Below, piece after piece: positions 5,762 to 15,648 of a stretch of DNA of 64,000 nucleotides (position 1 is its first letter; each line of letters begins with the position of its first letter). A model generated the notes under the pieces. That model was not told the DNA's origin. It searched no databases and saw only the letters and a program-made list of their open reading frames with translations. This DNA comes from JAAYUJ01 sp963698165 (lineage in GTDB: Bacteria; Desulfobacterota; Syntrophobacteria; Syntrophobacterales; Syntrophobacteraceae), in the NCBI GenBank assembly GCA_963698165.1, contig CAVOPT010000007.1:1-64000 (forward strand), read 5' to 3'. The translations under genes and the position numbers were made by a program.

Positions 5762-8700
5762 CTACTCCGTCGCCTGGACGCGCAACACGGCCGGGACTCC
5801 CCTGCCGAAGACATCCGGCGTGTACATTTCCTCGGCGAAGGTCGGCAGCACGGTGAATGCCCCGGGGGCTATGGCCTGGGCCACGTAGCTCAGGTGATAG
5901 CGGCCGGCGGGCAGGAGCTCCGAGTAAAACCGGGCGGAATCGTGGCGCAGTTCCCGGTGATAGAAGCTCCACCTGGAGGAGCCGAAACCCAGCCAGTCAC
6001 GGTACCGATTCCGGTAAGATCCGGCCGGACGGGATGCCTCCGCCTTGTCCGCGTCGACGGTGGATGCCGTCGCAAGATCCCTGCTCACCGGCTCCAAGCC
6101 GCCGGGAACGGGGTCGCTCACCACGACGAAATAACGCTCGGCGGGCACGTTGACGTAGAGGTCCACCCGCACCAGTTCCCCGGTCCTGATGTCCATTTCA
6201 TTGGACAGCTGGGTCCACTTGCCTTCCCGCTCCACGCTGTATTCCCTGTGGACCTCGATCCCCGCGTTGGTGGCTTCCGTCTTGAGGTCCTTCGGGGCAA
6301 AGCGCAGGTTCACCCCGTAGTAGAGGCGCCCTTCCCCGGTCCGGTTCAGGCGGATGGATGCCTTCTTCCCAGCGTCTCCCTGTTTCAGGGGCCGCTCGAA
6401 GGTTCGGGGCGGATCAGTCAGATTCTTGAATACGGCTTCCCCGAGGCTTTCCGCACCCAGCCAGGCCCCGACCGTGAAATCCACCGGCCCCTTCTCGTAG
6501 GTCCGGCTGAAATCCACCAGGGCCTTCACCGCAAAGAGGTTGTCCTGGGTGGAGCTCCAGTGGTTCCGGGTCTTGCGGCTCTGCACCAGGGAGCGCACCA
6601 GGCGCAGCGGAATGTCGCCGACACCCGCCTGGCCCGGGTTCTTCCGCTCCATGGCGAGCAGGGCGAGGAGGACGGCGCTGTTGTCCCGAAGACTCGAGCT
6701 CAGGATGTGCTTGAACCGGGAGTCCAGATTCTCCCTGAACACAAAGGTTCCCCCACTCTGGTCCCCCTGGGCGAGGATGCTCTTGAGGACGCTCTCCTGA
6801 AGCCGGGACGTCCCCGGGAAATGGGTGAGGGTCTGCAGGAAAAACGCCTTGCCGAAGAGGCTCATTTCGGGGACACGCACCCGGTAGCGCTCCAGGTCCG
6901 CCGGGTTGACCTTGCCCTGTTCCGCCAGCACAGCGAGCACCAGGGCGCGCACGGTTGAGAGCATCCCCTGGGTGTAGACGCCCCCCGTGACTTCTTTTTT
7001 CATCACGGTCTGGAGATACTCATGGAGCTTGCGTTCCACCTCCTGGGGAACCGCATGCCCCAGTTCCCTCAGCCAGGTGAAGCCGAGGGCCGTAAAAGCG
7101 CTGAGGTAGGGGTCCGCGTACTCGTCCCTGGGAACGTAGTAGGCCATGCCCCCTCCGGGAGCCTGGTGTTCCATGGCGAGTTTGAGCATCTGCCGAGGTA
7201 TCTCGGCGCTTTCGTCCCACGTAAACGAACCGCCCACATACGGCTTGAGGCGCTGGTAAAAGGCCGCCATCAAAGCCCTCGTGAGCATCTGTTCCCAACA
7301 GGTGTACGGGTAGCGGCGCATGTACTCGAACGCGCCCTCCATGTTTCCAAGGACGCTGGGGGAGGCGGTCACGTCGATCTTGCCGACGCCCGGTCGCATG
7401 TCCTCCGGAAACGCGAGGGGCTCGGTCACTTCACCGGTGACCGTCGTGCCGTAAGCGGAGGCGACCTCCATGGACTGGCGCTCCCTGACGGGCAGCACAT
7501 GCCTCACCGCATCCTTGTCCGTCGCGTCTCCAGCCTGGGCCGTGAGGACAATCTGCCCCGGGGCCCCCGCTTTCAGGGGGAACCGGATGACGGCACGTTT
7601 GAACGGTTCGAGGGCCACCTGCCTCGCCATACTCTGGACCAGCTCTCCCCGGTTGGACTCGACGGCGCCTTCGGCCTGGATGAGGACCTCAAGGGTCCGG
7701 GGACCTTCGGTGCGGTTCATGACGGAAAAACCCGCTTCGAAAGCGTCGCCCTCCAGCACCTGGTTGGGAAGCACCGGCCTGATTTCCGTCGGCTGGTTGA
7801 CGCGAAAGACCTTTTCGCCCAGACCCATGCGATCGGTGGGAGTGACGGCCATGGCCAGGACGCGCCACCCCGTGAGGTTGTCCGGCACCTGGAACTGGAT
7901 CCTGGCTTTCCCTCCCTCATCGACGGGCACGGAAGGATTCCAGTAGCTCAGGAACTTGAACACGGACCTGAGACCCAGGTCGGGCCCGCCCCCGCCGCCG
8001 GCGTCGGCCCCTTTCCGCTCCAGTTTCTGCCTGCCCACAAGCTGCATGAGAAGGTTGTAATTGGCCAAATCGAGGGAATCCAGACTGTAGAAGCCTTCGT
8101 ACGGGTCGAAAGCGGCGCGCCCCTTCAGGAGCAGGTCAAAGACCGATTCATCGAGGACGGCGACCGCCAGTTCCACGGGAGGCCGCTGTTCGCCGGGGGC
8201 AAGATTTCGAGGCTGAGCCACAAGGTCGACGGTAACCGTGTCCCTCGGCCTGTACACTTCATTGTCCGGGATTATGGACACGGAAATCTCCCGGTACGGG
8301 TCTTTCACTTCGATTGAAGCATACCCCATTCGGAACGTGGGCTTCCCCAGGTCCTCCGTGTCATTTTCTTCCGCTCTTTCGACCCGCGGGGACATGACCA
8401 GCACGGACAGGTAAAAGCCAGGCAGGTGATCCGGATTAACCGGTATTTCCACGATCTCCGTGCTCGCCTGAAAAGTCTTCACCCAGGTCTGGATGACTCC
8501 GTAGCGTTCCACGGTGATGAGGGCCTTTGCCCCCGGAAAGGGATTCTGAACCATGAAGCGGGCCGTCTCCCCCACCCGGTACTGCTTCTTCTCCGGGTAG
8601 ACATCCAGCAGGTTTCCCGGGATGGACTCCCACAGCACAAAGCTTTCCCCTGAGACCCAGCGACGCATGGTCGTCTTGTGAGGGCGGTCCTCGGTGTCTT

Positions 8701-11623
8701 TGATGGACGCGCTGATCCTGAGGCTTCCGGAGCGTTTCGGGGTGAACTCATAGACGACGGCATCCTCTGAAGAATTCAGGTCGGAGGAAGCTTCCTCGAC
8801 CCACTCGTGGACGTATTCCGTCACATAGGCATCCCCGGCTCCCTTGACCCGGGAAGCTTTGGTCTCTTTCCTCTCCACCCGCATCTGAACGGGCACTCCC
8901 GGGACAGGGTTCCCTTCCCGATCCACCACGAGGACACTCACCCTGGCGGGCTTTTTCTGCTGGAGAAGCCAATCCCCCTGGGACAGCCCCACGTATCGGT
9001 CGCGCCCGGCATAAACCGCCGATGAACGATTCGCCACGGACTTGCCCCGCTCGTCCCGCACGGCGCTCTCCACGGTGAGCTTCCCGAAGATGACCGGTGT
9101 TCCGGCAACCGTGAACTCCGTCTCCAGGGTCCCGTTGCCGTCAAGCTTTCCGTCGGTCTGGAAAATGGTGTTTGACGGGGGGGTCTCCACTTCTTCAGCA
9201 TCTTCACCCTCCGGTTGCGTCACATCGAATTGAAAACCCTGGGCCTTGGGGGTTTCGGGAGAAAACGGCCTGGATTCCACGAGGGCGGTCAGCCTCACGT
9301 CGCCGGCCGCATAGGGTCCCCCCGCATGCAGCTTCGCCGTGGTCTCCACCTTCAATGTGTCTCCGCTCTGGACCATGGCCGAGCTCAACTCCGTGGTGAC
9401 CTTGAAGGGGGAAGGGGTGAAGTCGCTCACCAGCACCCGCATGGGTTCCCACTGTTCCTCGGTGAACGACGCCGTGAGCTGGAACTGATACCACCCCACC
9501 GCTCCGTTGGCGGGAATGGGGAATTCGCCGTCGAAGGCCCCGAAGGGAGAAAGACGGATGTTCTCTTTCTGGTGGACCACCTTGTCGGTGGGGTCCATCA
9601 CCTTCAGACGGTATTCCCCCTGGGGGGCGCGGACGAACGACCGGTTCCCCTGGTCCCTCACGTAGATCTTGAACTGTACCGTGTCCCCGACCTTGTAAAT
9701 GCCCTGGGCGGTGGCTCCCCAGGCACGGATGTGGCCGTGGAGGGGCCTCAACCATTCGGAGATATACTCCCGGTTGGCCCCTTCCGAAGCTGCCTGGAAA
9801 TCATAGTGCAGGGGCAGGAGGGCGAGATCGTCGCCTCGCTCGCAGCGGATGAAAAGCTTCTGCTCATTGGGTTCATAAGCATGAAGGGCCTTGAGATCCG
9901 GGTCGACACTGGACAGGCCCGGCAGCTCCACCGTTCCGTCTTCTTTGGTCACCCCGTTCGCCAGGGATGACGATTTGCCCGCCGGATCCTTGAGCGGCGC
10001 CTTGACGATCTGCACCCGCACACCCGGCACGGGCTTTCCCAACTTCAGGTCCGTTATCCACACGAGCGTGTTGTGGTAGCCGATCTTGGCATGGACGTGG
10101 AAAGGGGTGACCTGGGCGAAGAACCACCCTTCCGCCGGCTCCTTCTTTGCCACCGGGGGTTGAGACGTCAGCTGCCCTTTCACGAAGCCCGACGGGGCGC
10201 CGATGAGATCACGCACTCCCAGGGGGACCGGAAGGGTTCTGTCCTGCATTCTGGGTATCGGGTAAACCTTGTTCTGAGCTGGCCTGGGACCTTTTGCCGT
10301 CGCAGCCTGGTAGCTGAGCTTCATCTGGGAGAGGTTTGTGGCCAGGAAGGCGACGTCCGTGTCCAATTCCTTTTCGAGAACGGGCATTTCCTTCAAAAGG
10401 GTGTAGTCGGGGAGCCGATGGTCCGTGGCAAACTGCATTTCCGCCGACTGGCCCAGGGGACGGCCGAACTCATCCTGCAGGGCCCCCCTGGCGATTTGGA
10501 TTCGATACTGGGTGAAGGGCTTGAGAGACCTCCATGGGAACACAATGGAATAGGCCGCCCCTTTCTCCCTGATTTCAGAAAGACGGGAATACGTATGGAA
10601 CCCGCCTTCGGGAATGTCATCCCCCAGGGAGGAGGTGACGTCGGGCTCGATCCGGATGGCTCGCCTGTACCCTTCGCTCATGACCGGCGAAGAGAATTTG
10701 AGGCTGGCTTCTCCTTCCGGATTGCATTTCGCCTGGGCGGACAGGGGTTGCCCCGGCTGGATGAGCACCGTGCCGCCGGCATTGGTTTCGCATTCGGCAC
10801 CCAGGAACCGGAATGGTGGGAATGTGTGGAAGGTGAGGAGAACCCGCTGGTCGACGCTGAGCTCAGGTCCCCGGCGGGAACGGATGCCCGGTTCGATGCG
10901 CAGGCCCATCTCCTGGTCCGGGGGAAGCTCTTCCCTCGGGCTTATCAACCAAAAGACATCCTCGGGCTCATCCTCCGATATCCTCCGGTCGGGGTCCTTT
11001 TCCACCTTTGCGCCGATGCGGCCCTGTTTCGGCCCCTGAAAATAAACATGGGCAGCCACCGAGCTCTCGTCCACCGGCTGGTTGAATCGTATGCCGACCC
11101 GTGGACCGCCGGGGGAAACCCAGGTCTTGAACCATGTGGCCTCCACCTTCGCGCGCTGACTGGTGAAGGTGTGAAAAGCGGCTCCCTCGAGCTTGAGTCC
11201 GTCCAGGGTGGTCAAGCCCGGGCCAACCGTTATGCGGTAAGCAGTCGACGGAACCAGCCCTTTCTTGTCGTCGAGCCGGCACGAAAGCGTCGAGGCATTC
11301 AGCCACCGCCACTGGCAATCCAATTTGGGTTCGATGGCGATGGGAATTTCCGAGGCGTCACGTTCCATGCGTCCCAGCGGCACCACCGGGCGGCTGAATT
11401 CGAAGACGAGCTGCTTTCCTGGCGGAACATCCTCCCCCGATGGAGTCACCCGAAGCAGTTTGAAGGGTGCGTTGGTTTTCTGCGCATCCGCCGAGTCGAA
11501 TGCCATCAGGCGAATCGGTGCGACCATCCAGCAGGTGGACAGGAGCAGCAGGGCGATCAAAACAGGCCGTGCCACCCTCCCCTCACCACGATTTCGTCCC
11601 CAAAACCGCTTCTCGGAAGCCAT
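5762..11623 (-). CDS. Alpha-2-macroglobulin family protein
   Basis: 1953 residues from the ATG at 11623, which has GGAGGAGGGG just upstream; a frame extension to 11659 lacks this. The N-terminus has a basic start and a hydrophobic stretch (VLIALLLLSTCWM), so the protein is exported and probably membrane-anchored in the periplasm. The body shows macroglobulin domains, the signature VAVLDESVFDLL and LTGWRVLAMAVT, and the terpenoid-cyclase-like thioester region. The thioester motif reads CWEQ (Cys1442-Gln1445) rather than the more usual CLEQ, but Cys, Glu and Gln are kept. Bacterial members trap proteases that breach the envelope and often pair with PBP1c; no pbpC is next to it here. Confidence 0.92.
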   Translation of the reverse strand: MASEKRFWGRNRGEGRVARPVLIALLLLSTCWMVAPIRLMAFDSADAQKTNAPFKLLRVTPSGEDVPPGKQLVFEFSRPVVPLGRMERDASEIPIAIEPKLDCQWRWLNASTLSCRLDDKKGLVPSTAYRITVGPGLTTLDGLKLEGAAFHTFTSQRAKVEATWFKTWVSPGGPRVGIRFNQPVDESSVAAHVYFQGPKQGRIGAKVEKDPDRRISEDEPEDVFWLISPREELPPDQEMGLRIEPGIRSRRGPELSVDQRVLLTFHTFPPFRFLGAECETNAGGTVLIQPGQPLSAQAKCNPEGEASLKFSSPVMSEGYRRAIRIEPDVTSSLGDDIPEGGFHTYSRLSEIREKGAAYSIVFPWRSLKPFTQYRIQIARGALQDEFGRPLGQSAEMQFATDHRLPDYTLLKEMPVLEKELDTDVAFLATNLSQMKLSYQAATAKGPRPAQNKVYPIPRMQDRTLPVPLGVRDLIGAPSGFVKGQLTSQPPVAKKEPAEGWFFAQVTPFHVHAKIGYHNTLVWITDLKLGKPVPGVRVQIVKAPLKDPAGKSSSLANGVTKEDGTVELPGLSSVDPDLKALHAYEPNEQKLFIRCERGDDLALLPLHYDFQAASEGANREYISEWLRPLHGHIRAWGATAQGIYKVGDTVQFKIYVRDQGNRSFVRAPQGEYRLKVMDPTDKVVHQKENIRLSPFGAFDGEFPIPANGAVGWYQFQLTASFTEEQWEPMRVLVSDFTPSPFKVTTELSSAMVQSGDTLKVETTAKLHAGGPYAAGDVRLTALVESRPFSPETPKAQGFQFDVTQPEGEDAEEVETPPSNTIFQTDGKLDGNGTLETEFTVAGTPVIFGKLTVESAVRDERGKSVANRSSAVYAGRDRYVGLSQGDWLLQQKKPARVSVLVVDREGNPVPGVPVQMRVERKETKASRVKGAGDAYVTEYVHEWVEEASSDLNSSEDAVVYEFTPKRSGSLRISASIKDTEDRPHKTTMRRWVSGESFVLWESIPGNLLDVYPEKKQYRVGETARFMVQNPFPGAKALITVERYGVIQTWVKTFQASTEIVEIPVNPDHLPGFYLSVLVMSPRVERAEENDTEDLGKPTFRMGYASIEVKDPYREISVSIIPDNEVYRPRDTVTVDLVAQPRNLAPGEQRPPVELAVAVLDESVFDLLLKGRAAFDPYEGFYSLDSLDLANYNLLMQLVGRQKLERKGADAGGGGGPDLGLRSVFKFLSYWNPSVPVDEGGKARIQFQVPDNLTGWRVLAMAVTPTDRMGLGEKVFRVNQPTEIRPVLPNQVLEGDAFEAGFSVMNRTEGPRTLEVLIQAEGAVESNRGELVQSMARQVALEPFKRAVIRFPLKAGAPGQIVLTAQAGDATDKDAVRHVLPVRERQSMEVASAYGTTVTGEVTEPLAFPEDMRPGVGKIDVTASPSVLGNMEGAFEYMRRYPYTCWEQMLTRALMAAFYQRLKPYVGGSFTWDESAEIPRQMLKLAMEHQAPGGGMAYYVPRDEYADPYLSAFTALGFTWLRELGHAVPQEVERKLHEYLQTVMKKEVTGGVYTQGMLSTVRALVLAVLAEQGKVNPADLERYRVRVPEMSLFGKAFFLQTLTHFPGTSRLQESVLKSILAQGDQSGGTFVFRENLDSRFKHILSSSLRDNSAVLLALLAMERKNPGQAGVGDIPLRLVRSLVQSRKTRNHWSSTQDNLFAVKALVDFSRTYEKGPVDFTVGAWLGAESLGEAVFKNLTDPPRTFERPLKQGDAGKKASIRLNRTGEGRLYYGVNLRFAPKDLKTEATNAGIEVHREYSVEREGKWTQLSNEMDIRTGELVRVDLYVNVPAERYFVVVSDPVPGGLEPVSRDLATASTVDADKAEASRPAGSYRNRYRDWLGFGSSRWSFYHRELRHDSARFYSELLPAGRYHLSYVAQAIAPGAFTVLPTFAEEMYTPDVFGRGVPAVLRVQATE

Positions 11624-11755
11624 TTCCCCTCCTCCAAAATGATGAGCCGTGTGGGTCAAATGATGTAAGAGGCCTCAATTGGGTGCATGGGTGGAAGTTT
11701 AGAACGGATCGGCGCGCCCTTCCAGATAATTCTCAATGGGCTAACGAGGTTGGAC

Positions 11756-11908
11756 AATGCTGTTGACTTAAGGGGGTCTTCCATCCCCGGTTCCCCTCCC
11801 CTTGGCGGGAGGGGTTAGGGGAGGGGGTTGATCTCATTGACTTTTCACCCTCCCCCAACCCCTCCCATCGAGGGAGGGGAGCTAGGATGGCCGTAAGTCA
11901 ACAGTATT
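11756..11908. mobile_element. MITE-like palindromic element with 15-bp terminal inverted repeats (C-rich repeat, copy 2)
   Basis: Ends AATGCTGTTGACTTA (11756-11770) and TAAGTCAACAGTATT (11894-11908) are inverted copies with one mismatch. The interior (11781-11882) consists of two long C-rich and G-rich arms that would fold back on each other and are shared with 327-413. It encodes nothing. The structure suggests a non-autonomous transposable element or a large palindromic intergenic repeat. Confidence 0.6.
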
Positions 11909-11952
11909 GACGGGGGTGGAGGTCGGAAACGATCGTGGGATCGGAACGGCTC

Positions 11953-12147
11953 TCAGATTTCTTTTTCGGAACCCTGCCGCCGGGATGATTTCGCAACCTG
12001 GCGCGACCGCCAGGAAACACTGTCACACACGCAACACATGGGGAGCTTCTCCCCGTCTCCGGTGCACTCGTATTCATTGGCGCACGCGTTGCACTGATAA
12101 GTGCCCTGAGCCACCTCGGCTCCGGCCGGTATGTGTTCTTTAGCCAT
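11953..12147 (-). CDS. Small zinc-ribbon protein
   Basis: 64 residues with an AGGAGG ribosome site just before the ATG. It has a CNAC knuckle at residues of about 19-22 and CCVC at about 38-41, spaced like a zinc ribbon or rubredoxin-like fold, then a basic tail. Similar short zinc ribbons occur next to many unrelated genes and their role is not established. It stands alone between the alpha-2-macroglobulin and pilP regions. Confidence 0.75.
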   Translation of the reverse strand: MAKEHIPAGAEVAQGTYQCNACANEYECTGDGEKLPMCCVCDSVSWRSRQVAKSSRRQGSEKEI

Positions 12148-12605
12148 GGCTTCTCCTCCTGGAATCGTTGATCACGGTTGCAACACCCATGTCCATCTCG
12201 TCTGCATTGTAATCACTGTGGTCCCTCGTCGTCATTCCCCGGCAGGCATTGAATCCATCGATACATCGCTGCCCCTGATACCCTCAAGCCTGGCCGAGAC
12301 GATGAAAAGCTTGAAATCCACCGCGGAGGGCACCGAGAGCGCAGAGTCTCTTCTTGCACAACCTGTTCTCTCAGCGATCTCAGCGTGCTCCGCGGTGAAA
12401 TACTTTCCAGTGCAGGGCTTCGGGGAGATACCGGGCACGCTTCCTCGAGCTCACGCGACGATGTTGCATCCACTTGGAGGGCGGAAATGCATCTTCTCTT
12501 GCGATTTTCTACAAGTGATGCATAATTGTGATCAGTGGCTTGAAAAAGCTTCCGGGGCATGTCTTGGGCTAATCCACAAATGAATAGGGAAAAAGGAGTC
12601 GCGTG
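12148..12605. other. Intergenic region before pilP
   Basis: Divergent spacer between the zinc ribbon gene and the pilP-like gene. It holds one copy of the CCGCGGAG interspersed repeat (12314-12402). Frames through it translate to the repeat's familiar spurious protein. No promoter of clear consensus was seen. Confidence 0.6.
12314..12402 (-). repeat. CCGCGGAG-type interspersed repeat, copy A
   Basis: About 90 bases bounded by CCACCGCGGAGG and CCGCGGTGAAA; its reverse complement closely matches the copy at 29434-29526. Related copies lie at 15494-15592 and 38669-38731. Always intergenic. Confidence 0.8.
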
Positions 12606-13295
12606 ATGAAGCAAATGAACCAGAAAAGAAGGTTGGTTAAGCCTTCCGCGAAATGCTTGCCGATGCTTTTCTGCTTCCTCTGTATCGTGCTGATGAGCGG
12701 GAGCCATGCATCATCTCAGACGCAAACCATACCGCCGCCTGCTCCAGCGCCGCAGCAGGAATCGGCTCCTTCCATCGAGCCCGCACCGGCCGAGGCCCCT
12801 GTTATCCCTCCGGGTTTCGCCGGAACGCCAGAGGCCAAGAAATCTTCGGCCATGTCAGAAAAAGTGAAGGACTCACTTCTAAAAGAAAATTTCGCGTATG
12901 CTCCAACGGACATGACAGATCCTTTCACTCCGTTCGTCACCCCCGGCGAGGTCGTCCCGCAGGTGCGCGAGGCCGACACGGACGAGGGTGAGCTCGCCCC
13001 TGATCAGATCAGGCCCCTCACGCCCCTCCAGAAGATGACCATTGCAGAGATCGAAAGGGGCCTCAAAGCGATCACCTGGGGTGACCTGGGGCGCCGGGCC
13101 GTCATCGAGGACGGCGCGGGCAAGGGATACATCGTCAGTATCGGGACACCGGCCGGTGTCATGGGGGGGGTCGTCACCGAGATTTTCAACGACAGGCTGG
13201 TCATCCAGCAAGAGATCTGGGACAGGGAGGCCAAGCGCCTGGTGCCGCAGAACACGGTTCTGAAGCTCAAAAAGGATGTGAAAGAGAAACAGTAA
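12606..13295 (+). CDS. pilP: PilP-family type IV pilus assembly protein
   Basis: 229 residues from the ATG at 12606, with AAGGAG 7 bases upstream; a GTG 3 bases earlier is less well spaced. The N-terminus has a single hydrophobic segment (LPMLFCFLCIVLMSG), then a Pro/Ala-rich linker and a C-terminal PilP beta domain (LTPLQKMTIAEIERGLKAI, then AVIEDGAGKGYIV and a GGVVTEIF strand). PilP bridges the PilMNO inner-membrane platform and the PilQ secretin. Its partners pilM/N/O/Q are not adjacent, so the pilus genes are dispersed here. Confidence 0.8.
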   Translation: MKQMNQKRRLVKPSAKCLPMLFCFLCIVLMSGSHASSQTQTIPPPAPAPQQESAPSIEPAPAEAPVIPPGFAGTPEAKKSSAMSEKVKDSLLKENFAYAPTDMTDPFTPFVTPGEVVPQVREADTDEGELAPDQIRPLTPLQKMTIAEIERGLKAITWGDLGRRAVIEDGAGKGYIVSIGTPAGVMGGVVTEIFNDRLVIQQEIWDREAKRLVPQNTVLKLKKDVKEKQ

Positions 13296-13305
13296 AGCCG
13301 CAATC

Positions 13306-13347
13306 CGTGGCCCGGCGCTTTCTTTCCATTGCGCCTGGCCACGTTTT
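13306..13347 (+). terminator. Probable intrinsic terminator after pilP
   Basis: A 13-bp stem with one mismatch (CGTGGCCCGGCGC 13306-13318 with GCGCCTGGCCACG 13331-13343) is followed by TTTT at 13344-13347. It starts 10 bases past the pilP stop. Confidence 0.7.
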
Positions 13348-13526
13348 CCCCGCCAAGCTCAGGCGTCTTGGCCATGGCTTTTTCTCCCCGCGCCAAGGCT
13401 TCTCCGTTTGCATGAAGATTTCGGTCGGGTCTCCATACCCGGCGCTTGTGCGTGGGGGATTGGAGCCCCGACCCACAGCCTATTCATTCTCCCCCTGTTC
13501 CCGCCAGGTCATGGGAGTAGGGCTGA

Positions 13527-14551
13527 TCACACGCGGTAGGCGGGTGTTCGAAAAATCCCCGTGTCCAGCCGCTCATCCTCCAGAGTAACGATCTGGCGAG
13601 GAGCCTCCCGATACCAGGTCGGGACCGTGCTCCCGATGGCAAATCCGACCACACCCGGCAATAAGATCATCATGGGAAGAGGCGGCACGAAGCACCCAAG
13701 GCTCTTGGCCACCTCGCTGGTTGCGGTCTGCAGCAGCCACCCGTAAACGAGCAATCCGGCCAGGGCCGTGGCAACTCCCTGTACGAGACCTTCCACATAG
13801 CGCCTTCGTTTATCGGAGATGGTCGGCTTGATGAGGTTGTCGATCAACAGGCCCGTCATGACACTTGTCACGAAGGTCAGGGTGAACCATGGATAGGTAT
13901 ATCGGGACCTCTCCCACGCTATGTGAAAATCCCAGAACACCAGGCTGTTGAACAGGAAAACAATCGCCTGGCTGATCAAGACGGCCATGATGCCCGCCAG
14001 GAGATAGAACGCCATCGGTGGAGCATCATGGGCATGGTGCCGGGCCATCTTCCAATTTTCTTTTGGAAACACAACGCAGGCCACAGCCACCAGATAACTG
14101 ACGGAGACCATCACCGCCCGCATCAGCAAGATCCCAATGGATGTCCCCTCCGTGGCTGCTGACCGAACCATGACAGACAGCATCAGGACAAACAGGACAG
14201 CAAACAAGAGCATGAGCTGGTTCAGGGTCAAACGCTGCCGCACCCAGTCAACTTTATATCCAAGAGAATCCAGACGCCTGTTTCGTGCGACGTCGGTCAA
14301 CTCACACTGCAGGATTCCCCGGGAAATGAATTCGAGGGTGCCGTCACGCAAAATGGTGAGTTGCTCGAGGAGATAGATGCCGAGGGCGATGGCGGAATAG
14401 GCTGTAATACCGAAGAAATACCGGCCGCCGTCGTGGACGAGCGATTGGTGGGGGGCGTATTGAAACGTGTCGCCGTGTGGAACAAAACGAAGAGGGCCCC
14501 CACCAGGTAGTCGATGTAAAAAGCTAGATTTTCCAGGATAAAGGGTTTCAT
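13527..14551 (-). pseudogene. Integral membrane protein gene with a frameshift near its start
   Basis: An ATG at 14551 with AAGGAG 7 bases upstream opens a frame encoding MKPFILENLAFYIDYLVGALF, a membrane-like start that turns into nonsense after about 25 codons. The -1 frame picks up as HGDTFQYAPHQSLVHDGGRYFFG and runs to 13527 through six hydrophobic segments. The downstream frame has no proper start of its own (first candidate is TTG at 14351). One indel between roughly 14440 and 14500, where there are G-runs, would restore a protein of about 340 residues. I do not recognise the family. A sequencing error is as likely as true decay. Confidence 0.65.
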
Positions 14552-14996
14552 GGCTGACTCCTTTCGTGAGGAGTTCAACAAACAGGGCAATTGGGGTCCA
14601 ACGATCCTTTAAGACACGCTGGGAAAGATGTCCCGGGGCACCGGAGCCGTCGCGGCATTCAGTGGCCTGTATTCCGTTTGAGATGGAAGAGGATCCCGGC
14701 CAAAAGGCTCGAATGAGGAGGGAGCTTCTTCAAGCGCAATGTGCTGTGGTGCCTGAGAATGAATAGCAGCGCTTCGATCGCGGCTCAGGCTCGCCTTCAG
14801 GGTTTCATCCGAGAAGCCAGTGAAAAAGCATTCAGCCCGGACTACCCCTTTCCCTTGCCCAGCATCGTGGAATCTCTCAGTTACAGAGCAGTTACAAGAA
14901 GTTATCCGGATTTTGAGGTTTCGGCTTGGGGTACATGGGAGGAGGGTGACTCCTCTGCAAATTGCACGGACTGTCACCCCTTCAGGAAGCGGTGCT
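14552..14996. other. Spacer between lspA and the membrane-protein gene
   Basis: 445 bases with frames open on both strands (for example 14741-15010 plus and 14609-15103 minus), but neither has a ribosome site or a recognisable protein. The minus frame overlaps the end of lspA. Confidence 0.5.
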
Positions 14997-15458
14997 TCAT
15001 TTTCCTTTGAAAAGCGAGATGACGAGCATGACCGCTCCGGCACTGATGGCGCTGTCGGCCACGTTGAAGGCGGGCCAGTGAACTGATCCGATGTAAAAAT
15101 CAAGGAAGTCGATCACTTCCCCCATGCGGACGCGATCAATCAGGTTCCCCAGGGCGCCCCCGGTGATCAAGGAATACGCGGTCCGGGTCCATCGGTCGGA
15201 TTCCGGAACTTTCCCGTAGGCGAAGAGGATGATCGCCAAAACGAAAAGGGTGAGCCCCACGAAAAGGCCTTGTCGCCAGCCGGCGTCGGCCCCCGCCAGG
15301 ATGCTGAAGGCCGCTCCCGGGTTGCGGACATGGACCAGGTTGAACAGTCCGGGAATAACCTCCCGAAGAGAGTGAAGCGGAAGGGTGGAGGCGATCAGGA
15401 GCTTGCTCAACTGGTCGAGCAAGAGTATTCCCCCCCCAAGAAATATCAGAAGCGGCAT
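14997..15458 (-). CDS. lspA: Lipoprotein signal peptidase (signal peptidase II)
   Basis: 153 residues with four hydrophobic segments. The aspartyl protease residues are in the conserved blocks GNLIDRV and FNVADSAI. The N-terminal LDQLSK and the NPGAAFS motif are also typical. It removes signal peptides from prolipoproteins in the inner membrane. It follows ileS, the classic ileS-lspA arrangement, although 190 bases and a repeat separate them. Confidence 0.97.
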   Translation of the reverse strand: MPLLIFLGGGILLLDQLSKLLIASTLPLHSLREVIPGLFNLVHVRNPGAAFSILAGADAGWRQGLFVGLTLFVLAIILFAYGKVPESDRWTRTAYSLITGGALGNLIDRVRMGEVIDFLDFYIGSVHWPAFNVADSAISAGAVMLVISLFKGK

Positions 15459-15493
15459 TCGTTGCCTCCTTCATTCGCCTGCTGCGAAAAATT

Positions 15494-15592
15494 GTTTATT
15501 CCACCGCGGAGCACGCGGAGAGCGCTGAGAAAGAAGCGTTGCCATGCAACTTCCTGTTGTCTCAGCGTTCTCAGGGCTTACAGCGGTGAATC
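15494..15592 (+). repeat. CCGCGGAG-type interspersed repeat, copy B
   Basis: Bounded by CCACCGCGGAGCACGCGGAG and ACAGCGGTGAA; a more diverged member of the family at 12314, 29434 and 38669. It sits in the ileS-lspA spacer. Confidence 0.7.
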
Positions 15593-15648
15593 CTCTTCAC
15601 TCTTTGGTTGCAGTACTCCCCCATACGCAGAAAGCCCTGTCCGGCGGC

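Noticed and set aside
10073..11668. Long plus-strand frame antisense to the alpha-2-macroglobulin gene
   Set aside because: Shadow frame of a GC-rich gene; no domain resemblance.
12213..12707. Minus-strand frames translating to TAEHAEIAE-type protein
   Set aside because: They are translations of the CCGCGGAG interspersed repeat, a well-known source of false small proteins.
14609..15103. Minus-strand 164-codon frame between lspA and the membrane-protein gene
   Set aside because: It overlaps the lspA end in another frame, is Ser/Pro-rich and has no ribosome site.
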